From the NCBI RefSeq assembly GCF_001563265.1, contig NZ_CP005084.1, positions 244,001 to 308,000 on the forward strand: a stretch of DNA of 64,000 nt, given 5' to 3'. Position numbers and translations under genes: made by a program. The notes beneath the pieces were generated by a model. It ran no database searches. It was not told the DNA's origin and was given only the letters and a program-made list of their open reading frames with translations. Source of the stretch: Sphingobium sp. TKS (GTDB taxonomy: Bacteria; Pseudomonadota; Alphaproteobacteria; Sphingomonadales; Sphingomonadaceae). This document shows, one piece after another, positions 44,409 through 53,209 of this stretch. Within the stretch, counting starts at the first letter, position 1, and the number at the start of each line of letters is the position of its first letter.

Positions 44409-45796
44409 TGGAGCGCTCCGATGCTGCGCGCCGCGCTGCCCAAGGCGGAACGGAAATCGCCGGGCCGATAGCCGTTCGGCTCCTTGACCGCCGCATAAGC
44501 GCGATTGATGTCCGCCCGGATGCCCGCCGCCGCCCCTATGGTCACGCGCCCGGATTTCACGAGACTGTTGAGTAGCGTGTCGACCGCCATCACCGCCTGC
44601 ACCGATCCTTCATAGTCCGTGAAGCGGGGCGATATCGCGCTCCCCGCTATCTCGCGCACGATGGCAAAGGCCATGCCGCCCTGCATCCCGCCCGCCGCAA
44701 AACCGTCGGCCAATGCGCGAGCGCTTTGCGCAAGCTTGCCCGCCGCCGCGATCGCCGCAGGCCGATCCCTTGCGATCGCCGCATGGAACGCCCGGCTGTC
44801 GGCATCGAAGCGCCCCGCCAGCCCCGGCGCGGCCACCCGCGCCGCCGCCGACAGCAGGATCATATTCTCGTCATTGAAGGGCGGCATGCCCGCCGGGATC
44901 GGCCGCCCCGGATTGGCTTCCCAAGTCTTGCTGCGTTCCGCCTGGTCATAGATGCGGCGGTGGCAGCTCTGGCAGTCGAAGAAATAAAATTCGGGGAAAG
45001 CCCCCTCCGTCCCCTTGCTCCCGGCATAAAGGGTCAGCGCCCGCTCCACCGCCATGGCCTGCCCCACGGCCCAGAGCTTCAGACTATCCGTCCGCCCCTT
45101 GCGCTGCGCATAGTCGGCATCCTCGTCATGATGCGCCTGCATCGAGGAGAAGAGGTCCAATTCGAAGGAAATGCGCGGATGCCCCGCCGCCATGATCCGG
45201 TGGGTGACGAACTGCCCGTCCCGCGCGCTGCCGAAATGGCAGTCGAGGCAGACCGATGCGCGCGCCTGCGGCCGGTCGAGCGGCGTCATGCCCGCCGCGA
45301 CATTGGCGGCATGGCTCGCCCCGACGGCATAATGCGAGGCGATCCAGCCGCTCGCCGCGCCATGGCAGGCTTCGCAACCGACGCCATCCTGCGTCAGAAA
45401 ACGTGCCCCGCGAGCCCCCGCCGGAGTGGAATGGCAACCCAGGCAGGCAGGCGCCGAAGCCGCATCGCCCAGCCCCAAAGTCGCTGCAATCTGCTGCCCG
45501 CGGGCGCCGTTCAGCACCGCGAAGGCCCGGCTATGCGCGCCGCCCGGCGTCGAAGGCTCCTGCCAGCGCATCAGCTCGTCCTGACGCACGACCTTGCCGT
45601 CGCCCTCCATCCGTCCATGGCAGGTCGATCCGGCGCAAGAGGCGACGCCGACATAGGTTCTGGCCGCCGGAGCCGCATCCGCCGCTCCCGATCCGCCGCC
45701 GGGCAAGCCGCACAGCAACAGCACCCCTAGCAGCATGACACCCAATGCCATGCCGCCCAAGGATCTGCCGATCGCCCTGCCCTTACCGCCCCCCAT
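44405..45796 (-). CDS. Multiheme cytochrome c with one CX4CH site
   Basis: 463 residues with an N-terminal signal helix (GGMALGVMLLGVLLLCGLPG). Heme sites: an unusual CAGSTCH (CX4CH) in YVGVASCAGSTCHG, then CLGCH, CEACH, CLDCH and CQSCH. The arrangement resembles the cytochrome c554-like group, where the first site is often of the CxxxxCH kind. The C-terminal 200 residues are helical and heme-free. First gene of the four-gene minus-strand operon 45796-36523; its stop overlaps the next GTG. I infer a periplasmic electron carrier or entry point. Confidence 0.86.
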   Translation of the reverse strand: MGGGKGRAIGRSLGGMALGVMLLGVLLLCGLPGGGSGAADAAPAARTYVGVASCAGSTCHGRMEGDGKVVRQDELMRWQEPSTPGGAHSRAFAVLNGARGQQIAATLGLGDAASAPACLGCHSTPAGARGARFLTQDGVGCEACHGAASGWIASHYAVGASHAANVAAGMTPLDRPQARASVCLDCHFGSARDGQFVTHRIMAAGHPRISFELDLFSSMQAHHDEDADYAQRKGRTDSLKLWAVGQAMAVERALTLYAGSKGTEGAFPEFYFFDCQSCHRRIYDQAERSKTWEANPGRPIPAGMPPFNDENMILLSAAARVAAPGLAGRFDADSRAFHAAIARDRPAAIAAAGKLAQSARALADGFAAGGMQGGMAFAIVREIAGSAISPRFTDYEGSVQAVMAVDTLLNSLVKSGRVTIGAAAGIRADINRAYAAVKEPNGYRPGDFRSALGSAARSIGALQ

Positions 45797-45860
45797 TCGT
45801 CACGCCCCCGTGCCGGTTGATTCGGACGCTTTCCCCTGCGTCCACCGCGCGTTTCTCTCT

Positions 45861-45875
45861 ACGGGTTCAACCCGT
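45861..45875. promoter_or_regulatory. Perfect palindrome upstream of the cytochrome operon
   Basis: ACGGGTT-C-AACCCGT, seven-base arms, lies 65 bases before the ATG at 45796 in the 111-base gap between tpsA and the cytochrome operon. Position fits a regulator site for the cytochrome operon; it is also 33 bases past the tpsA stop and could take part in termination, but no T-run follows and the loop is too short. Confidence 0.35.
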
Positions 45876-45907
45876 TGTTTCAATCCCGTTTTGCCTGAGA
45901 TCATTCA

Positions 45908-48900
45908 TCAAGGCCTGTCGCAGCCCGGTTCATCAGGGCCGCCGCAGGACCGTTCCCATAAATCCTCATTGCCCGCGCCCGTCACCGGCTCGTCGATCAG
46001 CGGCGGATAGCCCTGCGCCACGATGTCTCGCAACTCGATCAGGGACAGGGTGAAGATGCGCCGGACCTGCACCGAAGGGTCAAGCACGCCGTTCCACGTA
46101 TCCCGGCTGTCCAGACCGGAACTGAGGCAGGCGGCGGGATTGCCGATCAAACAGCCGTTGACCTTCGATCCCAAGGCATAGGAGCCGTTGACCGCGACCA
46201 GCGGTATGGTTTCCAATCCCCGCGCAAAGCTCCCGGTCGACAGAGCCAGTTGCCCATTGATGGCGATCTGCAGCGCCGTGCCCTGCGAGCCGATCACCAG
46301 ATCAGCGGCCGTAAAGCCGCGCCGTTCCAGGATCGTGCTGGAAATACCGCTATTCTGGATGAAGAAGGCCTGGGCTGCATTCGCCCGGATCGACCCAGCG
46401 CGCAATATGCCCGCATCGTTCACCAGCCCGTCATTCTGCGCCAGGCGCAATTCACGTGCGTTGAGTGAACCGGCCGCCGCGACATCCGCGATGGCCGACA
46501 GGGTCGCTGCGATGATGCTGGGGCTGTCGAGCGTCAGAACGCCGCCCAGGCCGCCATTGCCGTCGCTGATGTCGATCAGACCGGAGCCTGCGATGATTTC
46601 CAGCGCCCGGCCCGCCGACAGGGTCAGTCCACCCTGTCCGGAACGACCGGTCAGCCTTACAGCGCCCTGAACGCGTAGATGCCCGGCGGTGCCGATCGCC
46701 AGCACGCCGCCGCTCGCCAGATTGGTTGTGCCGAGCGTCAGATCCTGCACGATGATGTCCGGTATCCCCGCTATACCGCGCGCCGGGGCGTTGACAGCGA
46801 TACCCGCCGCCGCAATCCGCATCAGTTCCGCTGCCGACAAGCTGTAAGTTCCGGCCACGTCATTGCCGCCGATATAAGCGGGCTGTTGCAGGTTCGCCGC
46901 ATTGAAGGTGATGCTGCTTGTCCCGGTCAGGCTGCCGATCTGCGCTGCGCTGCCGATGACGATATCTCCGGACCCGATGGTGATCGTCCGTGCGTTGGCC
47001 GAACCCGACAGACCGAGCAGGCCACCGGCATTCAAAAGGATATCGCCCGTTCGCGAAGTCACGGTGCCGAAGTTGGCGCCTCCCGCCGCAGTGGCGGTCA
47101 GCGATCCCACCGCATCGAGCGTTGTTGCGGTGATCGCGCCGCCGCTCAGCGTCAGCCTGCCCGCAGCATTGGCGTTGAAGACGGAGAGCGCACCTCCCGC
47201 ATTCAATATGATGCCGCCCGTCTGTGATGTCACGCTATTGAAGCTTGCATCCCCGGTCGCAGTGGCGGTCAGCAATCCTCCAGCATTGAGCGTCGTCGCT
47301 GCAATCGTTCCTCCGTTCAGCGTCATGTCGCCCGCGGCGCTCGCATCGACGATGGCAAGAGCCCCGCCCGCATTCAACGTCAGCGGTCCCGCCGAAGCAT
47401 TGGCCTGCGCGATGGTCATGCCGCCAGTAGCGCCGAGGCTGACAAGGCCGCCATTGGCCGTGATCGCGCCCGCCGATGCGATGTCGCTCACCACCAGACT
47501 GCCCGCACCCGCATTCAACAGGCTCTGGCCACCGGCTGTCAGGCTTTGGGCATTGATCCCCAGCCCCGACAGAGTCAGGTTGCCACCCGCCACGGCATTG
47601 CCGATCGTCAGTGCCCCGCCATTGGCGGTCATGACGACCGCCCCGGTCGCCCGCGCATCGATCACCGCCAGATCGGTGGCGGATTGCAGCACTATGCCGC
47701 CATTGCGCGCCGTCAGTCCGTTGCTGGCGATGGCTCCGGCGTCGATGTCGATCGCACCCGCCGCCACCGCGCCGGTAAGCTGCGCAAGACCCGCTGGTCC
47801 GGGCGCGCGCACCTGCAACAGCCCGGCAATATCGGCATTGCCCAGCGACAGGCTGGAATGGGCGATCAGGTCGCCGCTCATCAGCGCGGTGCCGATCCGG
47901 ATCGTGCCGCTGGATGCTGTCAGTTGCTGGGTGTCGGCAGCCAGGGTGCCGATGTCGATCGTAGCGGCGGAGAGGGTGCCGCTGCCCGCGCCGATGTCCA
48001 GCAAGCCCGAGACGGCGAAGTCGCCCCCGATCGCAATTCCACCCGTCCCCAGGAGATTGCCGCTGGCATCGACCATGTCGAGCAAGGTGCCCGACGCCAG
48101 ATCCCCGAGCAGGATATCGCCCGCTCCACCCAGGCCGATCGCCGCCGTTCCGGTCGCCCGCACGGCAGCGCCCGTTCCATTGAGGCTGCCCTGCGCGAAG
48201 AGGCGCACGTCGCCGCCCGCATTCAGCGCGCTGCCGCTGGCGAGGTTGATATTGCCGCCCGCGCTCAGGATCGTGAGGGCGCCCACCGCCCGCAGCGCAC
48301 CTGCGGAGAGCAGGCTGACATCCCCTGGCGTCGTGAACATGATGCTGTCGGCGGACAGGCTGTCGGTGCCCGCAGGCCGCCCGCTATGGCTGAGGTCGAT
48401 GCGCGTGCCCGACAGGCCCGTCAGCGCGCCGGTCACCGATATGCCGCCCGCCCCGGCAAAGGCGAAGGAGAGCGGCCCGTCGCTGGTGAAGTCGGCGCCT
48501 CCGCCAATTTGCACGCCATTGCTCACCGCGACGGAAATCCCGGAGAAGCCGCCAACCGGCGTACCCAGACTGGCCAGCGCGATCGATCCGCTGACGCGCA
48601 GGCCGCCGCCAACCGCCGTGCTGCTGTCGGTAAAGAGGACGCGCCCGCTGGTGTCGCCGCTCGCGCTCATGAAGAGCGAGTCGATCAGCCGCTGTGCACC
48701 CGGCAACAGCGCCCCGCTGTCGCCATTGCCGAAGCTGGCGGTGTCGCCGCTGCCCAGGCCAATCGCTCCCCCGGCCGAAGCGCCACCCGGCCCGGTTCCG
48801 CCTATCCCGACAAGGCCGCCCAGCCCATCCGCCAGCAGCGTGATGCCGCCGAGCACATAGTCTCCATTGATCGCATCGAACGCCGCGACCCCGCCCGCGC

Positions 48901-51900
48901 CGTCGCCGCCGCGACCGCCAAGCCCGCCGCTCAGCCCTGCATTGCTGCCCGTGCTGCCATCGGCGCCAAGCCCGCCCTGGCCAACCGCCGTGATGCTGTA
49001 ACCGGGCGCTTTGGGCAGGCCGCTGTTGAAGGCCATATGCGCGTCGTTGATCCGCAGGGTGGCGGAGCCCGCGACGGCATTGCCGCCCGCACCGCCATTG
49101 CCACCGATCGGCCCAGCCGTACCAATAGCTCCGTCACCGCCCGTTGCATTGCCGCTGACCCGCAAGGCAGCGCCCGTTATCGCGCTCGCGCCTGCGCTGA
49201 GGTCGAACAGCGCCGTGCCGCCGGTCGCATGGCCGCCGTCCGCACCGGCAAGCCCCGCACCGCTACGCAGGCCGCTCTGGCCGCCCGCGCCGCCAAGCGC
49301 TTCGGCGAGCACGCCGATATCGCCCGCATCGAGCACGGTCGACGATCCCGCCAGGCCGAATGTCGCGATGCCGCCCAAGGCATCGCCGCCCCGTCCGCCG
49401 CTATTGTCATAGCCCGTTCCGCCCAGGCCGCCCAAACCGGAGGCCGTCACGCGCAAGGCGCCGCTTACCGTCGTCGCCCCGAACGCCAGGTTGAGCGTCG
49501 CCGTGCCCCCCGTTCCCGTACCGCCCGCGCTGCCGGTGCCGCCCCCGCCACCCATGCTGCCGATGCCATCGGCGCTGACGGTCAGGCTCGCGAAAACCGG
49601 GTCGACATCGACCAGCATGGAGGCGCTGCCGCCGAAACCCTGGCCCCCTGTCCCGCCAACGCCCGTGCCATAGAAGAAGGTCGGATTGCCGTTGGTGTCG
49701 AAGCTGCTGAAGCCGCTATGGCCCGCCTGACCACCCTGTCCATCGGCCTTGACCAGGATCGCGTCGATCGCATGGCCTTCGTACAGATAGGAGAAGCGCG
49801 CCGAACCGCCCGTGCCGTCGCCGGCATTGCCGCCCGCGCCGTCACTGCCATTATTGCCGCCTGCCCCGCCAATGCCTTCCGCCGAAATCAGCAGCGAAGG
49901 CGCGCTCAACCGGCCCCCGGCCAGTGTCACATCCACTATGCCGCCTGTGCCGCCGCCACCTGAACCGGCGCGATAATTGCCGGGGCCGTCGGAACCTGTT
50001 TCCGCCCCATTGCCGCCTTTGCCCAGTGCCCGGACGATGGCGTCTCCATCGATGCTGATCTGCCCGCTGCCCCCGGCGGTCATCAGCAATGCCGCATTGC
50101 CGCCCGTGCCCGTCCCGCCATCGGCGCCGTCCGCCTGAAAGACCGGATAACCCGCACCACCCGCGCCGCTCGCATCGATGGTAAGCGTCGCCAGTTGCAG
50201 CGTCCCACCACGCGATTCCAGCAACGCGCTGCCGCCCAACCCGGCACCGGCAAGCGCCGCAACCGATTGGGGACCGTTCGCTCCGTCCGCTTCGCCGCCT
50301 GTCCCCTGCGTGTCCAGCGTCAACGTGCCGACGGTCGCCATCCCGCCCGAAATCAGGAAACCGGCAGACCCGCCCTGCCCGCTGCCCGCCTGGAACGGCG
50401 TCGTCCCGCCACCTTCGCAGGTCAGGCAGTTTTCACCAGCCGCTCCACCAAAGCCGGTCGCGCGCGCATCCACCAGCCCGGCGGTCAGCGTGCCGCCGAA
50501 TATATTGATATTGGCCGTGCCGCCCGTGCCGTTGCCGGCATCGCCGCCATTGAAGAACATGCCGTCGATCGAAGGGGCCGAACCTCCCTCCGCCGAAAGG
50601 AAAAGATTGCCGAATGCGAGGTCGCCAGTTCCTGCCGCGCCAAGGCGGCTTTCCACCGTCACGGTCCCGCCCAGCCCGTCGCCGCCACGCCCCGCAATCC
50701 CGTCGGAAGCCGCGCCGCCGCCCGTGCCGTCGGCATGCAGTGAAAGGTCGGCCACCGCCGAAAAATCAGCGTCGCTTGCATAGAGCAGGACTGAGCCGCC
50801 CGTGCCGTTCGAACCGTCAGCGCCCGCAGCACCCCGGCCATCGGCATAGACGCGGCAAAGATAGCTGACGCAATCGGTCAGCGAAAAGCTGCCCCGCTGT
50901 CCGCCCGATGCGCTGGCGAACAGCGTCACGCTGCCACCTGATCCACTGCCCGCCACGCCGGGCGCGTCGCCTGCCGAACCGCTGGCGCTGGCATAAAGCC
51001 CGGCAGCGCTGAAGCTGCCGCCCGCCGCGCCGATGCTGATGGTCCCGCCAATGACATCCGCCGTTCGGGGCGAGAGGAAGGTCGTCCCCGCAAAAGCCGG
51101 ATAGCTGTAGGCATCCGCGCTGGCGAACAGATCCTGCGCAATCGAGAAGTTACCCCCGTCATGCGCGGAGACATTGATCCGCCCGCCTCGCAAGACGCCG
51201 CCCGTAGCGCCGCCGCCATAGGCCCGCGAATCAGCATAGAGCGAAACCGAACTCAATATGTCGAGCTTGCCCGTTCCGCCGATATCAATGTCGATGCCGG
51301 TCGCGCCGGGGATCACCGCGCCATAGCTGCCGCCCTCGGTCGCGTAGCCGGGGGCTGCGCTGACGTCCGCAAAGAGGCTCGCCCATTGATGCGTGCCGCT
51401 GGATATGGTCACGCCGATATTGCCGCCGGTCGCGCTGCCTGCGGTGCCGGTGCTCGCCACACCGGCCGTCGCCTGCGCGCTGGCGCTGACCGTCCCCAGA
51501 TCGAGCCCGCCCATGATCGCGACGCCCGATGTCCCGGTGATCGAGATACTGCCGCCCAGCGCATTGCCGCCATCGACAGGCGGCACCGAAACCTGAAAGG
51601 CGCTGCCCGCCGAAGCGTCGAGCGACGTGCTGCCGAAGCGCAGCGTCCCCCCTTCCGTCCCGGACGGTCCAGCGGCGGTCAGCGCCGACAGGGTGATCGC
51701 GCCGCCCGTCGCATTGCCCGAACGGTCGCTGCCATAACCGGCATAGCCCGCGGCATTGGCGATCAGGCTCGCCGCCTCGATCGAGCCGCCCGTGGCGATC
51801 AAGTTGATCGTGCCGCCGCTGGCGTCCGCGCCGATCAGCGGCGGCGCGCTGACGCCAGCCTCGCCATTGCCGATGGCGCTCAGCGTCAGATTGCCGGTGA

Positions 51901-53209
51901 CGTCGATCAGTCCGTTGGATGCCGCTGCCCCGCTGCCGCCAAAAGCCAGCAAGTCGATACGACCGCCCACAGCGCCCATCCCGGCGGTCAGATTTACATC
52001 CTTGTCGGCGGTGATCGCGCCCGACTGGTCGGCCTGGAACGCGATGCTCCGATCTGCGGAGAGCGCGACATTGCCCAGAAAATGCGTGGTGGCGGTGGGC
52101 CGGACCACGATGCCGCCGGTCGCCGCGCCGGTCAGGTCGTTCTGCCAGTCGCCCGATCCCACGTTGAAACCGGCGTCCGCGCTTGCCGTGGTGTTGCGCG
52201 TCGGGACGAGACTCCCGCCCGCGACATCATAGCCCGCCGAGAGTATGATCGCGCTCCCGTCAGGCGTCGCTGTCCCTGCGGGCGTATATCCGACATTGCC
52301 CGAGAGCAGCATGGTCAGCGCGTTGTTCTTCGGCACCGCGATCATGAAGATGCGCTGCGGATCTCCGCTTCCGGTCGATGTCGGTCCGGTCGTCGTGCCG
52401 CTATGCACCACGCCATTGGCATCGGTCGTTCCGGCGGTGATCGATATGTCGAACAGCCCGCCGTTGATCGTGATGTCGGCCGCTTCCGCCCCGATATAGG
52501 CCGTCGAACCATCGACCGTCGCGGTCCCCGCCTGCACCACGCGCGGCGCCACCAGCGCGACATAGCTGCCCGCCGCCAGCGCATTGATCTGCGCGCCCGC
52601 CTGAACCTCGACCGCCGCGCTGCTGCCCGCCACGCCCCGGAAGCGGATTTCGCCCTTGGGTCCGTAGAGGCTGCCGCCATTAGGGCCGCTCAGGTCGATA
52701 TCATTGCTGGTCAGCACCAGCGACCCGACATTGAAGACGCTGGTCGGCCCGGCGATGATCCCGCCGGGCGCGTAGAACCAGACCTTCCCGCCGGTGCTGC
52801 CGAACAGGTCGGACTGGACCGTGCCGTTGAGAGCAACGATGCGCGACACCGGCAGGCCGCTGCCGTCGACCGGCAGGATGCGGTTCAGCACCGTATAATC
52901 GGTCAGCGGCGCGCTGACATTGACGGTGAATTGCGCGGTGCGCCCCGTCGGCAAGAAGTCGATGGCTCCCGTTCCGCTGGTGTCGCTCGGCGTCCAGTTG
53001 ATGACGGTTTCCGGGCCGTCGACCGCGATGGTGTCGGTCGTACCCCGCGTGATCGATGCCGACCCCAACACCACCGAATAATTGCCCTGAAAGCCGGTCT
53101 GCGCGGCGGCGGGCATGCTCCAGCCAAGGGCGATCACGCTGGCGCAACCGCCCAGCAGGGCCAGGGCGGAGCGGTTTGGCGTCGAACGGGTGCGGGACTT
53201 GTCCATCAT
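45908..53209 (-). CDS. TpsA exoprotein, filamentous-hemagglutinin-like
   Basis: 2433 residues from the ATG at 53209, which overlaps the tpsB stop (TAATG) and has GGAGGCGATA upstream. Signal peptide (about 1-37, ending SMPAAAQ). TPS secretion domain about 40-290, with VWFYAPGGIIAGPTSVFNVG in the place of the usual NPNGI block. The body is Gly- and Ala-rich, with many short repeats of the type GGxGTGGxA and, later, TLNAGGxLTxTATGxA, consistent with a long beta-helix. The last residues are SCGGPDEPGCDRP: a Cys pair at the extreme C-terminus. Secreted across the outer membrane by the neighbouring TpsB; adhesion or biofilm role likely. Confidence 0.9.
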   Translation of the reverse strand: MMDKSRTRSTPNRSALALLGGCASVIALGWSMPAAAQTGFQGNYSVVLGSASITRGTTDTIAVDGPETVINWTPSDTSGTGAIDFLPTGRTAQFTVNVSAPLTDYTVLNRILPVDGSGLPVSRIVALNGTVQSDLFGSTGGKVWFYAPGGIIAGPTSVFNVGSLVLTSNDIDLSGPNGGSLYGPKGEIRFRGVAGSSAAVEVQAGAQINALAAGSYVALVAPRVVQAGTATVDGSTAYIGAEAADITINGGLFDISITAGTTDANGVVHSGTTTGPTSTGSGDPQRIFMIAVPKNNALTMLLSGNVGYTPAGTATPDGSAIILSAGYDVAGGSLVPTRNTTASADAGFNVGSGDWQNDLTGAATGGIVVRPTATTHFLGNVALSADRSIAFQADQSGAITADKDVNLTAGMGAVGGRIDLLAFGGSGAAASNGLIDVTGNLTLSAIGNGEAGVSAPPLIGADASGGTINLIATGGSIEAASLIANAAGYAGYGSDRSGNATGGAITLSALTAAGPSGTEGGTLRFGSTSLDASAGSAFQVSVPPVDGGNALGGSISITGTSGVAIMGGLDLGTVSASAQATAGVASTGTAGSATGGNIGVTISSGTHQWASLFADVSAAPGYATEGGSYGAVIPGATGIDIDIGGTGKLDILSSVSLYADSRAYGGGATGGVLRGGRINVSAHDGGNFSIAQDLFASADAYSYPAFAGTTFLSPRTADVIGGTISIGAAGGSFSAAGLYASASGSAGDAPGVAGSGSGGSVTLFASASGGQRGSFSLTDCVSYLCRVYADGRGAAGADGSNGTGGSVLLYASDADFSAVADLSLHADGTGGGAASDGIAGRGGDGLGGTVTVESRLGAAGTGDLAFGNLFLSAEGGSAPSIDGMFFNGGDAGNGTGGTANINIFGGTLTAGLVDARATGFGGAAGENCLTCEGGGTTPFQAGSGQGGSAGFLISGGMATVGTLTLDTQGTGGEADGANGPQSVAALAGAGLGGSALLESRGGTLQLATLTIDASGAGGAGYPVFQADGADGGTGTGGNAALLMTAGGSGQISIDGDAIVRALGKGGNGAETGSDGPGNYRAGSGGGGTGGIVDVTLAGGRLSAPSLLISAEGIGGAGGNNGSDGAGGNAGDGTGGSARFSYLYEGHAIDAILVKADGQGGQAGHSGFSSFDTNGNPTFFYGTGVGGTGGQGFGGSASMLVDVDPVFASLTVSADGIGSMGGGGGTGSAGGTGTGGTATLNLAFGATTVSGALRVTASGLGGLGGTGYDNSGGRGGDALGGIATFGLAGSSTVLDAGDIGVLAEALGGAGGQSGLRSGAGLAGADGGHATGGTALFDLSAGASAITGAALRVSGNATGGDGAIGTAGPIGGNGGAGGNAVAGSATLRINDAHMAFNSGLPKAPGYSITAVGQGGLGADGSTGSNAGLSGGLGGRGGDGAGGVAAFDAINGDYVLGGITLLADGLGGLVGIGGTGPGGASAGGAIGLGSGDTASFGNGDSGALLPGAQRLIDSLFMSASGDTSGRVLFTDSSTAVGGGLRVSGSIALASLGTPVGGFSGISVAVSNGVQIGGGADFTSDGPLSFAFAGAGGISVTGALTGLSGTRIDLSHSGRPAGTDSLSADSIMFTTPGDVSLLSAGALRAVGALTILSAGGNINLASGSALNAGGDVRLFAQGSLNGTGAAVRATGTAAIGLGGAGDILLGDLASGTLLDMVDASGNLLGTGGIAIGGDFAVSGLLDIGAGSGTLSAATIDIGTLAADTQQLTASSGTIRIGTALMSGDLIAHSSLSLGNADIAGLLQVRAPGPAGLAQLTGAVAAGAIDIDAGAIASNGLTARNGGIVLQSATDLAVIDARATGAVVMTANGGALTIGNAVAGGNLTLSGLGINAQSLTAGGQSLLNAGAGSLVVSDIASAGAITANGGLVSLGATGGMTIAQANASAGPLTLNAGGALAIVDASAAGDMTLNGGTIAATTLNAGGLLTATATGDASFNSVTSQTGGIILNAGGALSVFNANAAGRLTLSGGAITATTLDAVGSLTATAAGGANFGTVTSRTGDILLNAGGLLGLSGSANARTITIGSGDIVIGSAAQIGSLTGTSSITFNAANLQQPAYIGGNDVAGTYSLSAAELMRIAAAGIAVNAPARGIAGIPDIIVQDLTLGTTNLASGGVLAIGTAGHLRVQGAVRLTGRSGQGGLTLSAGRALEIIAGSGLIDISDGNGGLGGVLTLDSPSIIAATLSAIADVAAAGSLNARELRLAQNDGLVNDAGILRAGSIRANAAQAFFIQNSGISSTILERRGFTAADLVIGSQGTALQIAINGQLALSTGSFARGLETIPLVAVNGSYALGSKVNGCLIGNPAACLSSGLDSRDTWNGVLDPSVQVRRIFTLSLIELRDIVAQGYPPLIDEPVTGAGNEDLWERSCGGPDEPGCDRP

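Noticed and set aside
46902..49963. Long plus-strand frames opposite tpsA
   Set aside because: Low-complexity Ala/Pro/Arg translations produced by the Gly/Ala repeats of tpsA on the other strand.
45908..53209. Possible CRISPR or tandem DNA array in the repetitive stretch
   Set aside because: Repeats are protein-level (GGxG and TLNAGG types), irregular in spacing and in frame with a TPS exoprotein.
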